A stretch of DNA of 64,000 nt, taken from contig NZ_CP038231.1 of assembly GCF_006542395.2 (NCBI RefSeq), positions 372,001 to 436,000 on the forward strand, read 5' to 3'. The notes beneath the pieces were generated by a model. The model did no database searches. It worked only from the letters and a program-made list of their open reading frames with translations, and was not told the DNA's origin. Positions 39,201 through 47,801 of the stretch are shown here, in pieces. This stretch comes from Formicincola oecophyllae (GTDB lineage: Bacteria; Pseudomonadota; Alphaproteobacteria; Acetobacterales; Acetobacteraceae). A program made the position numbers and the translations under genes. How positions within the stretch are numbered: the first letter of the stretch is position 1; each line of letters opens with the position of its first letter.

Positions 39201-39495
39201 GGCGGCCTTGCTGCGCTTCAGGCCCATCCTGATGACAACGCTTGCAGCGCTGTTCGGGGCCGTGCCTTTGATGATTGGCAGTGGAGCTGGTTCCGCCCTG
39301 CGCAAGCCTTTGGGCGTGGCCATTATCTGCGGGCTGATGTTCAGCCAGGTGCTGACATTATTCACCACCCCTGTGGTCTACCTTTACATGGAACGCTTCC
39401 TGCGCGCCGCCCGCAAAGCCCTTGGCCTCAAGCCCACCCCCTCTCACCAGGGCCAGGGGGCCGCTGCCCATCCCACGCCAGGAAAAACGCTTTGA
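36253..39495 (+). CDS. RND multidrug efflux permease (MdtB-like)
   Basis: 1080-residue proton-driven inner-membrane pump of the HAE1/MdtB class. It has the 12-helix plan with two large periplasmic loops. The first helix follows F-I-E-R-P-V-A-T-I-L-L. The proton-relay aspartates lie in the G-F-V-V-D-D-A-I-V-V-I-E-N motif of helix 4, and a conserved G-I-V-K-K-N-A-I-M-M-I-D stretch marks helix 10. Paired with the next permease it probably forms an MdtBC-type heterotrimer, so substrates may include bile-salt-like or antibiotic compounds; this is inferred from the gene pair. Its TGA overlaps the start of the next gene. Confidence 0.95.
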   Translation: MSGFNPSRLFIERPVATILLMVALLLSGLLGGYFLPVAALPNVEYPTIVVSTFYPGASPDVMGTSVTAPLETQLGQMPGLDAMMSQSSGGASVITLRFAMNMAMDVAEQEVQAAINNANSLLPSDLPTPPVYAKVNPADAPVVTLGLTSKVMPLTDVSDYVNTRLQQKLSEIPGVGLVSLQGGHRKALRVKINVPKLTSYGIALDTVRTIISTVNVNSPTGTFDGPQYATTLRMEGQITSPDMLANQIIAYQNNGPVRLKDVGSVTYGPENTELAAWANGQPGLVLSIQKQPGANVIDVADNVKAMLPRLRTELPPGIDIVPLADRTVTIRASVEDVEIDLALAVFLVVAVIFLFLRNVPATIIPTLSVPLSLIGTLGVMDLLGYSMDNLSLMALTIAAGFVVDDAIVVIENIARLIGDGMEPFAAALKGSAEIGFTIISLTVSLIAVLIPLLFMSDVMGRLFHEFAMVLAITIVISALVSLTLVPMMCARILKPAHSTSMPAKAPGLRAHLKRLWWRFMNEDGAILGATLAWYKRSLEVVLRHQPLTMAVMLSSIALTGFLAWEIPKGFFPTQDTGLVQGISVLPETISFQGMAKRQEAIGRAILQDPDVASLSSFIGVDGQNMTINTGRFQISLKDRAHRTSSLPAILARLRQCAKDVPGATLHVQPVQDISLNSTVSAEPYQLVVESPDQKAFTQWAPRFVQALQAQPAIGAATSDLAPGGQSVLLKLDRQTAARYSITPQTLDNLLYDGYGQRQVSTIYTQSNQYRVILEAAPHLQRSLDDLYQLYLPGITGNAGQSSTGDARQPTSGLVPLTQVAALIRQPSALMISHYAQFPATLLSFSVAAGHSLGEAIKAVTTVQSNIHLPQNFHMSFQGTAAAFQTSLGHELALVVIALVAVYLVLGILYESYVHPITILSTLPSAGIGALLGLEAFDMPLDVMGIIGIVLLIGIVKKNAIMMIDFALQAEREEGMSPLQSITQAALLRFRPILMTTLAALFGAVPLMIGSGAGSALRKPLGVAIICGLMFSQVLTLFTTPVVYLYMERFLRAARKALGLKPTPSHQGQGAAAHPTPGKTL

Positions 39496-42400
39496 ACATC
39501 GTCCGTTTCTTTGTTGAACGGCCTATCGGCACCACTCTGATGACGGTGGCGCTGTTCCTGTGCGGCTTGCTGGGCTTCTACGAACTGCCTGTGGCCGACC
39601 TGCCTAATGTCGATTTCCCCGTCATCATGGTGCAGGCTACCCAGCCAGGTGGCTCGCCTTCGGAGATCGCCTCCACTGTTGCCGCCCCGCTTGAACGGCA
39701 TTTGGGCATGATTGCAGGCTTGCGGGAGATCACCTCCACCTCCACCGTCAACCAGACGCGCATCATGCTTCAGTTTGACCTGAACCGTGACATCAACGGT
39801 GCCGCGCGTGACGTCCAGGCTGCCATCATGGCCTCCCGCCAGGATTTGCCCACAAGCCTCAAAACCAATCCCACTTACCACAAGGCCAATTCGAACGGCC
39901 CCCCCGTCCAAATCCTGACGCTGACCTCCAAACGCCGCACGCCACCGTTCCTCTACGACCTGGCTTCTAACATCGTCATGCCAGACCTTGCTTCGGTTGA
40001 AGGTGTTGGCATGGTGGACCTCCACGGCAGCTCCCTGCCTGCTGTGCGCGTGGAGATGAACCCGCTGCGCCTGTTCAGCTACGGCATCGGGTTTGAGGAC
40101 GTCCGCGCAGCGCTTGCCTCCACCAATGCCCACACCCCTAAAGGCTTCATCGACCAGGGGTTGGAACGCTTCATCCTGGAAACCAACGACCAGGCTCTGA
40201 CGCCGCTTGACTACCGCGACATCGTCATCGCCTACCGCCAGAACAGGCCTGTGCGCCTCAGCGAGGTAGCCAAGGTCGTCAACGGGCCGGAGGACCTGCG
40301 CCAGGCAGGCTACGTCAATGGTGACCCTGACATCATCTGCATCGTGTTCTCACAAGCTGGCGCCAACCTCATCGCCACCACAGACCGCCTGCGCGAACGC
40401 CTTCCCCAGCTGCGCCAAGATCTGCCGCCAGACGTCAACATGAACGTTGTGCTGGACATGTCGCGCTCTGTCCGCGCCGCCCTGACGGACACGGAGTTCA
40501 CCCTCATCCTGGCCATTGTGCTGGTGGTGCTGGTGGTGCTGCTGTTCCTGCACAACCTCACCACCGTCATTGTGCCGGCCATTGTGGTGCCCGTCTCCAT
40601 CGTCTCTGCCTTCGGCGCGATGGACGTCCTGGGCTACCAGCTCGACACCCTTTCACTCATGGCGCTGACCATCGCAACGGGTTTTGTGGTGGATGATGCC
40701 ATCGTTGTGCTGGAGAACATCACCCGCTTTCTGGAGAACGGCCACCCCCCTCAGCAGGCAGCCATCGAGGGGGCAGGGGAAGTCGCCTTCACCGTCTGCT
40801 CCATCACGCTGTCGCTCATCGTGGTGTTCCTGCCCATTTTGCTGATGGACGGCATTGCAGGGCAGTTCTTCCATGAATTCGCCATGACGCTGGTTATTTC
40901 GCTCTGCGTCTCCATGCTGCTGTCGCTTACCCTCACCCCCATGCTGTGCGCCACATTCCTGCGCCCCATGCCAAAACCTGGGGAAGGGCCAACGCCAAGC
41001 GCGCTGCGGCGCTGGTGGGACAGGGCGGGGGCCCGGATGGCCCTTTGGCAAGACAGGCTCACCCATGCCTATAGCCGCTCCCTGGCAGCCGCTCTGCGCC
41101 ACAAGGGCTGGCTGGTCGCCACCTTACCAGCCACGCTTGTCCTGGCGGGTTTCCTGTTCATGATCGTGCCTAAGGAGCTATTCCCCCAGGAGGACAACGG
41201 CATGGTCATGGGGCGGCTGGTGGCTGATGAGACAGTCTCTTTCCATGCGCTGCAGGTCATGGCGCGCGCAGCCGAAATCCGCATTAAGCAGAACCCCAAT
41301 GTGGTCAGCGTCATCGGTGGTCTTGGGGGGCGTTCATCCAACGCCGTTAATCTGTTCGTCACATTGGTGCCACTGGAAAAGCGCACTGAATCATTGGCGC
41401 GCATCATCGACCACCTCAACGCCATGTTCCAAGGCCAAGCGGGACTAAGCCTGCGCTTGCACGTTCCCTCCATGATTGGCGGCGGCGCACGCTCCACGGA
41501 CGGCGCCGTGCAATACGCCCTGCAGGGCCCTAACGCGGAGGAACTCTATGAATGGACGCCGCGCCTGGTGAAGGCGCTCTCGAAACTGCCAGGGCTGCGC
41601 GACGTCAACTCAGACCTGGAGCAGGACGGGCGCGGCATCACCCTCAACATCAATCGTGACCTTGAGGCACGCTATCAAATCACCCCCCAGCTCATCAGCA
41701 ACGTCCTCAACGACGCTTTCAGCCAGCGCACGGCTTCTGTCATTTACCGTCCCCTCAACCAATACCGCGTCATCATGGAGGCCTCCCCCCGCTATTGGCA
41801 GAACGCCTCCTTCCTCAAAGAGGTGTGGGTCAGCGCTTCAGGCGGCACTTCAGCAGGCGCCACCGCCTCCAACAACATCCGCGTGCGTAAAGCGGACAGC
41901 TCCTCGTCAGTCATCAACCAAAGCACCCTTTCCTACCTCAACAGCCAAGCCAACGCCCTGGCTGGCGGCAAGACCTCCTCCAATGGTGCAGCTGTGACCA
42001 CCGCGCGTGAAACCATGGTGCCGCTTATGCAGACAGGCCCCCTTGTCCTTCAAAACACCCCCCTGGCGGTGAACCACCAAGGGCAGTCCGTGGCTGTAAC
42101 GTTGTCCTTCAACCTGGCCCCTGGCACCGCCATGAGCCAGGCCGTGGCAGCGGTTGACACATGCATGGCCACCATCGGCATGCCTCACGACATCCAGGGA
42201 GCCTGGGCTGGATCAGCGGCCCAGCTTCAGCAAACGGCCTCGCGGGAACCTTTGCTTATCTTGGCAGCCGTTGTGGCTGTCTACATTGTGCTGGGCATTC
42301 TCTATGAAAGCTTCCTGCAGCCACTGACCATCCTCTCCACCCTGCCATCGGCTGGGGTGGGGGCCTTGCTGGCTGTTTTCCTCTGTGGGCAGGCCTTTTC

Positions 42401-42761
42401 CCTGCTGACCCTGATTGGCATTATCCTGCTGATTGGCATCGTGAAGAAAAACGCCATCATGTTGATCGACTTCGCCATCCTGGCGCGCCGCGGTGGCGCC
42501 AGCCCTTACGCTGCCATCACGCAGGCAAGCCATCTGCGCTTCAGACCCATCATCATGACGACAGCCGCAGCGGCCCTCGGGGCGGTGCCCCTGCTTCTTT
42601 CCAGTGGCTATGGCGCTGAGATGCGCCGCCCCCTTGGTCTGGCCATTCTAGGGGGGCTTGGGTTGAGCCAGCTTTTGACCTTGTACACTACCCCTGCCGT
42701 TTATCTCTGCCTCTGCCGTTTTGAAGGCCGCAACCCAACCCCCCAAGGAGCCACGCCATGA
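39492..42761 (+). CDS. RND multidrug efflux permease (MdtC-like)
   Basis: Second RND pump subunit, 1089 residues, starting at a TTG (39492) that overlaps the previous stop, so it is translationally coupled. It shows the same architecture: F-V-E-R-P-I-G-T-T-L at the first helix, G-F-V-V-D-D-A-I-V-V-L-E-N in helix 4, and G-I-V-K-K-N-A-I-M-L-I-D in helix 10. It has a long insert rich in Ser, Ala and Asn (about 780-845) in the second periplasmic loop that the first permease lacks. Two dissimilar permeases in one operon suggest a mixed trimer as in MdtBC. Confidence 0.95.
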   Translation: MNIVRFFVERPIGTTLMTVALFLCGLLGFYELPVADLPNVDFPVIMVQATQPGGSPSEIASTVAAPLERHLGMIAGLREITSTSTVNQTRIMLQFDLNRDINGAARDVQAAIMASRQDLPTSLKTNPTYHKANSNGPPVQILTLTSKRRTPPFLYDLASNIVMPDLASVEGVGMVDLHGSSLPAVRVEMNPLRLFSYGIGFEDVRAALASTNAHTPKGFIDQGLERFILETNDQALTPLDYRDIVIAYRQNRPVRLSEVAKVVNGPEDLRQAGYVNGDPDIICIVFSQAGANLIATTDRLRERLPQLRQDLPPDVNMNVVLDMSRSVRAALTDTEFTLILAIVLVVLVVLLFLHNLTTVIVPAIVVPVSIVSAFGAMDVLGYQLDTLSLMALTIATGFVVDDAIVVLENITRFLENGHPPQQAAIEGAGEVAFTVCSITLSLIVVFLPILLMDGIAGQFFHEFAMTLVISLCVSMLLSLTLTPMLCATFLRPMPKPGEGPTPSALRRWWDRAGARMALWQDRLTHAYSRSLAAALRHKGWLVATLPATLVLAGFLFMIVPKELFPQEDNGMVMGRLVADETVSFHALQVMARAAEIRIKQNPNVVSVIGGLGGRSSNAVNLFVTLVPLEKRTESLARIIDHLNAMFQGQAGLSLRLHVPSMIGGGARSTDGAVQYALQGPNAEELYEWTPRLVKALSKLPGLRDVNSDLEQDGRGITLNINRDLEARYQITPQLISNVLNDAFSQRTASVIYRPLNQYRVIMEASPRYWQNASFLKEVWVSASGGTSAGATASNNIRVRKADSSSSVINQSTLSYLNSQANALAGGKTSSNGAAVTTARETMVPLMQTGPLVLQNTPLAVNHQGQSVAVTLSFNLAPGTAMSQAVAAVDTCMATIGMPHDIQGAWAGSAAQLQQTASREPLLILAAVVAVYIVLGILYESFLQPLTILSTLPSAGVGALLAVFLCGQAFSLLTLIGIILLIGIVKKNAIMLIDFAILARRGGASPYAAITQASHLRFRPIIMTTAAAALGAVPLLLSSGYGAEMRRPLGLAILGGLGLSQLLTLYTTPAVYLCLCRFEGRNPTPQGATP

Positions 42762-44359
42762 GTAAAGTGACCGCTTCCCAAAGCGCCGCCATTCTTGCCA
42801 TTGCAGGTCTGATTGGGTTGGCTGGTTGCATGGTTGGGCCAAGCTACCACCCTCCCAAACCCATCATTTCTGCCCGCTTTGGCGAATCACCCTTCAAAGC
42901 TGGCAAAATGCCCCCAGGCTGGGTGAAGGCAGCACCCGACATGGCCCAATTCCCCAAAGGGGACTGGTGGACGATTTTCCGTGACCCCCAACTCAACCAG
43001 TTGGAGGGAATGGTGGCCACCTCCAACCAAAGCTTGAAGGAATACGAAGCTCAGTACCGCAAGGCCGCCGCCATGATTGATTCCGTGGCAGCCCAGCTCT
43101 ACCCCACTTTGAACGGCAAGTTCAGCTTTGGCCGCACCATGCACGGCACAGGTTCAACCAACAGCGCCACAGGTGGTTCAACCGGCTATTACGGTGCTGG
43201 CGGCAATCACAACCCCCCGCCCCATAATTCCTGGACAACCATGCCAACAGCCAGCTGGACAGTGGACGTGTGGGGCACAGTGCGGCGGCAGATCCAGGAA
43301 CAGATACGCAGCACCCAGGCTGACGCCGCGTTGGTCGCCAACATGAAGCTTTCCTATGAGCTTCAGCTGGCGGAGGACTACTTTTCCATGCGCTACCAGG
43401 ACAGCTTGATTGACCTCTACGGGCGCAATGTGAAGCTCTATGCAGAAAATCTGCACATCCTTGAAAACCAAATGAAGGCAGGCGTCACAGACCCTGCAAG
43501 CGTGCTTCAGGCGCAGTACCAGTACCAGTCCACCCAGGCCAGCTACGCCAATGCCCATGTGGCGCGCGCCCAGTATGAACACGCTATCGCCGTTCTGGTG
43601 GGCAAGCCGCCAGCCTGGCTTCACCTCCCCCATGACCCATTGCCCAACACATTGCCGCCACCCCCTGTGGCCCTTCCCTCTACTTTGTTGGAGCGCCGCC
43701 CTGACATCGCCCAGGCTGAACGCAACATGGCCTCCATGAATGCAGAGATCGGTTATGAAATTGGCGCCTTCTACCCGCAAATCACCCTGACGGCCAATTA
43801 TGGCTATGCTGGCAATCCCCTGATGTCACTTTTCGACATCGGCATGTTGACTTGGAGCCTGGGTGCTGGCGCAACGGAGACCATTTTCGAGGGCGGTTCA
43901 CGCGCTGCCGCCGTCAGAAGCGCCGTGGCCGATTATGATGATGCCGTGGCCAATTACCGCCAAACCGTTTTGAGCGCCCTTCAGGATACAGAAGACCAGC
44001 TCTCCAACCTGCGTTACCTGGGGGAGCAGAAAGAGAAGGTGAATGACGCCCTCACCACAGCCAACCAGGCGGTGCGGGTGGCCATGAATGAATACATGGC
44101 GGGCACCCAAATCTACACCACGGTTATCAGTGCGCAGCAGGCTGCGCTTTCCTACGCGCAGAATGCCCTTGGGGTACAGAATCAACGTTACCAGGCGGAG
44201 CTCAAGCTCATCACTGACCTGGGTGGCGGATGGTCGCGCAAGGACCTTCCCAGCACAGGGGCGCTTTTGCCTGACAACCCCTTGGTGCCAGCCCCCATCC
44301 TGCCCAACACCAATGGCGTGTTGAATCCTGATGGCAAACCTGCCCACATAGAGCCTTGA
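42758..44359 (+). CDS. RND outer-membrane channel lipoprotein (NodT/OprM family)
   Basis: 533-residue outer-membrane factor, the TolC-like exit duct of the pump. The lipobox L-A-G-C places the acylated Cys at residue 24, followed by the family start M-V-G-P-S-Y-H-P-P. Two OEP repeats of long helices with alternating Gln/Ala follow (A-S-V-L-Q-A-Q-Y-Q-Y and A-L-Q-D-T-E-D-Q-L-S-N-L-R-Y). L-L-E-R-R-P-D-I-A-Q-A-E-R, a hallmark of this group, lies between. The ATG overlaps the preceding TGA. The C-terminal tail is Pro/Asn-rich. Confidence 0.95.
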   Translation: MSKVTASQSAAILAIAGLIGLAGCMVGPSYHPPKPIISARFGESPFKAGKMPPGWVKAAPDMAQFPKGDWWTIFRDPQLNQLEGMVATSNQSLKEYEAQYRKAAAMIDSVAAQLYPTLNGKFSFGRTMHGTGSTNSATGGSTGYYGAGGNHNPPPHNSWTTMPTASWTVDVWGTVRRQIQEQIRSTQADAALVANMKLSYELQLAEDYFSMRYQDSLIDLYGRNVKLYAENLHILENQMKAGVTDPASVLQAQYQYQSTQASYANAHVARAQYEHAIAVLVGKPPAWLHLPHDPLPNTLPPPPVALPSTLLERRPDIAQAERNMASMNAEIGYEIGAFYPQITLTANYGYAGNPLMSLFDIGMLTWSLGAGATETIFEGGSRAAAVRSAVADYDDAVANYRQTVLSALQDTEDQLSNLRYLGEQKEKVNDALTTANQAVRVAMNEYMAGTQIYTTVISAQQAALSYAQNALGVQNQRYQAELKLITDLGGGWSRKDLPSTGALLPDNPLVPAPILPNTNGVLNPDGKPAHIEP

Positions 44360-44522
44360 GGCATCAAAACGTTTCCCCAGGACTGTGGTCAGGCCTCTCT
44401 CCAATCCTGTCGCCCTATAATCAACCCCATTCCAAGTTGCTGGTGGCGCAAAGTTTTATAAGGCAGGCACGCACAGTGATTCTAAGGGGAATAATCCCTA
44501 GGGCGTTGCCTCATCCATCATG

Positions 44523-44558
44523 ACGCTCAGAGCGTGGGAAAATGGTATAATGCCCTTA
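44523..44558 (+). promoter_or_regulatory. Promoter with consensus -10 and palindrome, probably leaderless
   Basis: A perfect TATAAT lies at 44546-44551. Its expected transcription start, 6-7 bases on, coincides with the ATG at 44558, and there is no ribosome binding site. Just upstream, where the -35 and spacer would be, sits a perfect inverted repeat ACGCTC-A-GAGCGT (44523-44535). The -35 hexamer itself is poor, as expected for an activated or repressed promoter. Confidence 0.65.
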
Positions 44559-45292
44559 TGTGCAATGACTATCGTTTAACGGCCTCCATTGACGACATTG
44601 AACAGGCTTTTGAGGAAGCTGGCATTCAATTGAGAACCAATGCCACCAACCTTCAACCTCGCAACAATATCCGCATCGGTGAAAACGCCCCTGTGGTTCT
44701 GCCACTGGCCCAACCTAACCAGGCCATCCTCACCCCCATGCGGTGGGGATGGCGAAGCAGCACAGGGCGCACTGTTTTCAACGTACGTTCTGAAGGCTTT
44801 CCCCAACAACCCAAACCAACGTTCCTGGGGGCTTCTCAAGGGCGTTGCCTCATCCCAGCCAATGGCTTCTACGAATTCACCGCCCCTTCTGGAGAGTCAG
44901 CCAAAACACCCAAGGTAAAAAACAAATGGCTCTTCACATTGTCAGCGCGCGCTTTGGAGCTCTTGCACAAACGCTATGGAGGTGATGACGGAGGTGTGTT
45001 CTGCATTGCAGGTGCATGGCGTGCGGTCAAAAAGGATCAATTAGCGGGGCGTTTAGAAACATTGCCTGCCCTCGACCAAACACATCTCTCAGCCACAGGG
45101 GTAGTGAAGGCCTTTTCGATGGTCACTGTGGAACCTGGTCCCGATGTAAAACCTTATCACAAGCGCCAAATCGCCCTGGTGGGACGGGGGCAATGGCAAA
45201 ATTGGCTGAACGGTAACTTGGCGCCTCAACAGCTGCGACCTTTACCAGCTGGCACACTTGATGTTACGCCCGTGCAAAATGCCAACGCTTAA
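44558..45292 (+). CDS. SRAP-family abasic-site crosslinking protein (YedK/HMCES-like)
   Basis: Protects abasic sites in single-stranded DNA by a thiazolidine crosslink through the N-terminal cysteine. The start at 44558 is decided by function: it makes Cys residue 2, exposed after Met removal, while the longer frame from 44534 would bury it. The remaining active-site residues line up: Asn75 in F-N-V-R-S-E-G, Glu106 in G-F-Y-E-F, and His201 in Y-H-K-R-Q. The last motif departs from the more usual H-x-R-M-P. 244 residues, normal length. It is preceded by an apparent leaderless promoter and followed by a bidirectional terminator. Confidence 0.94.
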   Translation: MCNDYRLTASIDDIEQAFEEAGIQLRTNATNLQPRNNIRIGENAPVVLPLAQPNQAILTPMRWGWRSSTGRTVFNVRSEGFPQQPKPTFLGASQGRCLIPANGFYEFTAPSGESAKTPKVKNKWLFTLSARALELLHKRYGGDDGGVFCIAGAWRAVKKDQLAGRLETLPALDQTHLSATGVVKAFSMVTVEPGPDVKPYHKRQIALVGRGQWQNWLNGNLAPQQLRPLPAGTLDVTPVQNANA

Positions 45293-45330
45293 AAACTCAA
45301 AAACCACCTCTGCTTAAGGCAAAGGTGGCT
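45290..45330. terminator. Bidirectional terminator between the SRAP gene and the microprotein gene
   Basis: The stem CCACCT-C-TGC / GCA-A-AGGTGG (45304-45328) has a single mismatch. On its left are A-runs (read as TTTTTGAGTTTTT on the minus strand), on its right CTTTCACACAAACTTTT. It fits best as the terminator of the minus-strand microprotein gene and may also serve the SRAP gene. Confidence 0.65.
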
Positions 45331-45356
45331 TTCACACAAACTTTTGAAATGTGAAG

Positions 45357-45485
45357 TCAGTTTTTGTGGCAGCATTTGCAGCGACCCAGCAACAGGCCAC
45401 CTGCAAACGCAACAATCGCCCACAACCACGGACGGGAAATGATCATTTCACGCGCAACTTGTTTGATCGGACACTGGCAGCTCAT
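45357..45485 (-). CDS. 42-residue Cys-rich membrane microprotein, unknown
   Basis: A short frame from an ATG at 45485 with AGAAAGG upstream. The product has a Cys pair at the start (M-S-C-Q-C-P), a basic/amphipathic stretch, one glycine-rich hydrophobic helix (about 19-34: W-L-W-A-I-V-A-F-A-G-G-L-L-L-G) and a C-terminal cluster C-K-C-C-H-K-N. Five cysteines and a His flank a single membrane span, suggesting metal or redox chemistry at both faces, but this is inference. Support for being real: a ribosome binding site, its own terminator-like hairpin downstream and a palindrome in its promoter region. Family not recognised. Confidence 0.65.
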   Translation of the reverse strand: MSCQCPIKQVAREMIISRPWLWAIVAFAGGLLLGRCKCCHKN

Positions 45486-45528
45486 GGGAGAACCTTTCTA
45501 TGTGAGTAGGTGTGATGACCTATGAATA

Positions 45529-45543
45529 GACTATGGCATAGTC
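45529..45543. promoter_or_regulatory. Perfect palindrome upstream of the microprotein gene
   Basis: GACTATG-G-CATAGTC is a 7-1-7 inverted repeat about 45 bp upstream of the microprotein ATG (minus strand), where a promoter would lie. It has no T-run and a one-base centre, so it is more likely a protein-binding site than a terminator. Confidence 0.45.
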
Positions 45544-45554
45544 ATAGCAGACGC

Positions 45555-45590
45555 AAATAAAGAGAAGGAGGTTCCTTTTCAGGAACCTCC
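45555..45590 (-). terminator. Terminator closing the ribosomal supercluster
   Basis: A 9-bp perfect stem (GGAGGTTCC at 45567-45575 and GGAACCTCC at 45582-45590, loop of six) is followed on the minus strand by TTCTCTTTATTT. It lies about 40 bases after the rplQ stop and ends the alpha block. Confidence 0.88.
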
Positions 45591-45631
45591 CTCCTCAACC
45601 GGTCACCCAGGCTTAAAGTCCAGAAAGCGCC

Positions 45632-46048
45632 TCAGGCTGCTTTGGCTTCTTCCTTTTGGGGAGCGCCACTGTTCTTGCCCTTGGCGGTCACATCACGCTC
45701 CACCAGTTCAATCACAGCCATATCAGCGTTATCACCATAACGCATACCTGCTTTCAACACACGGGTGTAACCACCGTTACGCTTGGCATAGCGTGGGCCC
45801 AGCACGGAGAAGAGCTTCTCAACAGCCCCTTTGTCCTGCAAGCGCGCAACTGCCAGGCGGCGTGAATGCAGGTCACCCTGCTTGCCCAAGGTAATGAGCT
45901 TCTCCGCCACGCGGCGCAGTTCTTTGGCCTTTGGAAGCGTTGTGGTGATCTGCTCATGTTTCATGAGGGCAGTGGCCATGTTGCGGAACATGGCTTTGCG
46001 GTGGGAGGAAGTGACGTTGAGTTTACGTCCGCTCAGTCCGTGACGCAT
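45632..46048 (-). CDS. rplQ: 50S ribosomal protein L17
   Basis: 138-residue large-subunit protein at the exit-tunnel region. The start [18 protein letters not shown] is diagnostic, with the conserved [14 protein letters not shown] and the G-Y-T-R-V-L-K stretch. The C-terminal tail ([14 protein letters not shown]) is an alphaproteobacterial-type extension. It is last gene of the alpha block and of the whole supercluster, 65 bp after rpoA and directly before the 45555-45590 terminator. Confidence 0.98.
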   Translation of the reverse strand: MRHGLSGRKLNVTSSHRKAMFRNMATALMKHEQITTTLPKAKELRRVAEKLITLGKQGDLHSRRLAVARLQDKGAVEKLFSVLGPRYAKRNGGYTRVLKAGMRYGDNADMAVIELVERDVTAKGKNSGAPQKEEAKAA

Positions 46049-46113
46049 GTGATGATCCCCTGGTGGTGCTTGGTGGCCCTATATACAGGGCTACCTTGAT
46101 TTAAAGGAATGTC

Positions 46114-47139
46114 TCAGAAATTCTCATCGAGACGACGTGTGAGGTCCTCAATGCTCTCAGGCGGCCACTCTGGCACATTCATGCCCAGGGAAAGACCCAT
46201 ACCTGTCAGCACTTCTTTGATCTCGTTCAACGACTTGCGACCGAAGTTCGGTGTGCGCAGCATTTCCTGCTCAGTCTTCTGAACCAAGTCGCCAATGTAG
46301 ACAATGTTGTCGTTTTTCAAGCAGTTAGCGCTACGGACGGAAAGCTCAAGCTCATCCACCTTGCGCAGCAAATGACGGCTGAAGGGCAGGTCGTCCTGCG
46401 GCTCCTCATGCTGCACCTGGCGTGGCTCATCAAAGTTGATGAACAGCTGCAGCTGGTCTTGAAGAATACGCGCGGCCACAGCCACAGCATCCTCTGGGGC
46501 GATGACCCCATTGGTCTCCACATTGAGGAGGAGCTTGTCGTAGTTGGTCACCTGTCCAACACGCGTTGGCTCCACCTTGTAGGAAACGCGCTTGACGGGA
46601 GAGTAGATCGCATCCACTGGAATCAAGCCAATGGGCGCCTCTTCTGGGCGGTTCTCAGCGGCAGGCACATAGCCCTTGCCAGCGTCAACGATGAATTCCA
46701 TGTTGAATTTGACGTCATCATCCAAAGTGCAGATGACAAGGTCAGGATTCATGATCTCGATGTCAGGGCCAGTTTGAATCTGAGAAGCTTTCACTTCCCC
46801 AGGCCCAGTAGCGCTGAGGGACATGCGCTTGGGGCCTTCGCCATGCATGCGCAAAGCCAGTTGCTTAACGTTGAGGACAATGTCAGTCACATCCTCACGC
46901 ACACCTGAAACAGCCTGGAACTCGTGAAGAACGCCATCAATCTGAATGGCGGTAACAGCTGCCCCTTGTAATGATGACAGCAAAACACGGCGCAGGGCAT
47001 TGCCCAGGGTCAGACCAAAACCACGCTCAAGGGGTTCTGCCACAACCGTTGCTTTCTGGGCAGGGTTGGAGCCAGGTTCAACCGCAAGCTTCTCGGGCCT
47101 AATGAGGGACTGCCAGTTTTTCTGGAGAGCCAAGGTCAT
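46114..47139 (-). CDS. rpoA: RNA polymerase alpha subunit
   Basis: 341-residue subunit that nucleates polymerase assembly. The N-terminal domain has the dimerisation/beta-contact motifs ([17 protein letters not shown] near 40-56), a linker, and a C-terminal domain with [11 protein letters not shown] and [10 protein letters not shown], the helix-hairpin-helix surface that contacts UP elements and activators. Length is typical of Alphaproteobacteria. It is separated from rpsK by 148 bp holding a strong hairpin. Confidence 0.98.
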   Translation of the reverse strand: MTLALQKNWQSLIRPEKLAVEPGSNPAQKATVVAEPLERGFGLTLGNALRRVLLSSLQGAAVTAIQIDGVLHEFQAVSGVREDVTDIVLNVKQLALRMHGEGPKRMSLSATGPGEVKASQIQTGPDIEIMNPDLVICTLDDDVKFNMEFIVDAGKGYVPAAENRPEEAPIGLIPVDAIYSPVKRVSYKVEPTRVGQVTNYDKLLLNVETNGVIAPEDAVAVAARILQDQLQLFINFDEPRQVQHEEPQDDLPFSRHLLRKVDELELSVRSANCLKNDNIVYIGDLVQKTEQEMLRTPNFGRKSLNEIKEVLTGMGLSLGMNVPEWPPESIEDLTRRLDENF

Positions 47140-47179
47140 AGCCTTTCAAACTACGAAACCCACCGTGAAACGGGGGTGC

Positions 47180-47205
47180 CCGGCCCACCAGGTGTGGCGG
47201 GCCGG
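47180..47205 (-). repeat. Hairpin between rpsK and rpoA
   Basis: An inverted repeat CCGGCCCACCA / TGGCGGGCCGG (one mismatch) flanks a four-base loop. There is no T-run, so RNA stabilisation, processing or attenuation is more likely than termination. Confidence 0.55.
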
Positions 47206-47287
47206 ATTTCGGTGACGGCAGAGAAAACAGGAAACTTACAGGAGTGCATCCGCTGCCGTGATGCTCGCCTGCGAACGGGCAGACGCC

Positions 47288-47680
47288 TCAGACGCGGCGG
47301 CGTTTACGCGGACGGCAACCATTGTGGGGGACTGGGGTCACGTCACGGATGGACGTGATGGTAAAACCCACAGCCTGAAGAGCGCGCAGCGCGCTCTCAC
47401 GCCCTGAACCGGGCCCGGAAACCTCAATCTCAAGGGTTTCCATGCCGTGCTCACGGGCCTTACGGCCAGCATCCTCAGCGGCCACCTGGGCAGCATAAGG
47501 GGTGGACTTGCGTGACCCCTTGAAGCCCTGCGCGCCGGAGGAAGACCATGAAATGGCATTTCCCTGTGCATCGGAAATAGTGATCATGGTGTTGTTAAAG
47601 GTGGAAAGGACGTGTGCAACGCCCGAAATGATGTTTTTGCGTTCCTTCCGGCGGACGCGGGGTGTGGCTGCCTTGGCCAT
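47288..47680 (-). CDS. rpsK: 30S ribosomal protein S11
   Basis: 130-residue platform protein of the small subunit. It has the family features [37 protein letters not shown] and the ending [13 protein letters not shown]. The start [11 protein letters not shown] is standard. It is placed between rpsM and rpoA as in the classical alpha operon; rpsD is not in the operon, as usual for Alphaproteobacteria. Confidence 0.98.
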   Translation of the reverse strand: MAKAATPRVRRKERKNIISGVAHVLSTFNNTMITISDAQGNAISWSSSGAQGFKGSRKSTPYAAQVAAEDAGRKAREHGMETLEIEVSGPGSGRESALRALQAVGFTITSIRDVTPVPHNGCRPRKRRRV

Positions 47681-47801
47681 GGTAATATGTCGTTCCCTGA
47701 TTCGCTGTGAAGCCGGCTTCTGTTAAACCGGCGAACATTTCCTGCACCAAAAAGGCAAATCTGGCCAGGGCTGCCAAAGCAACCCATGCCAGACTGCGGT
47801 T

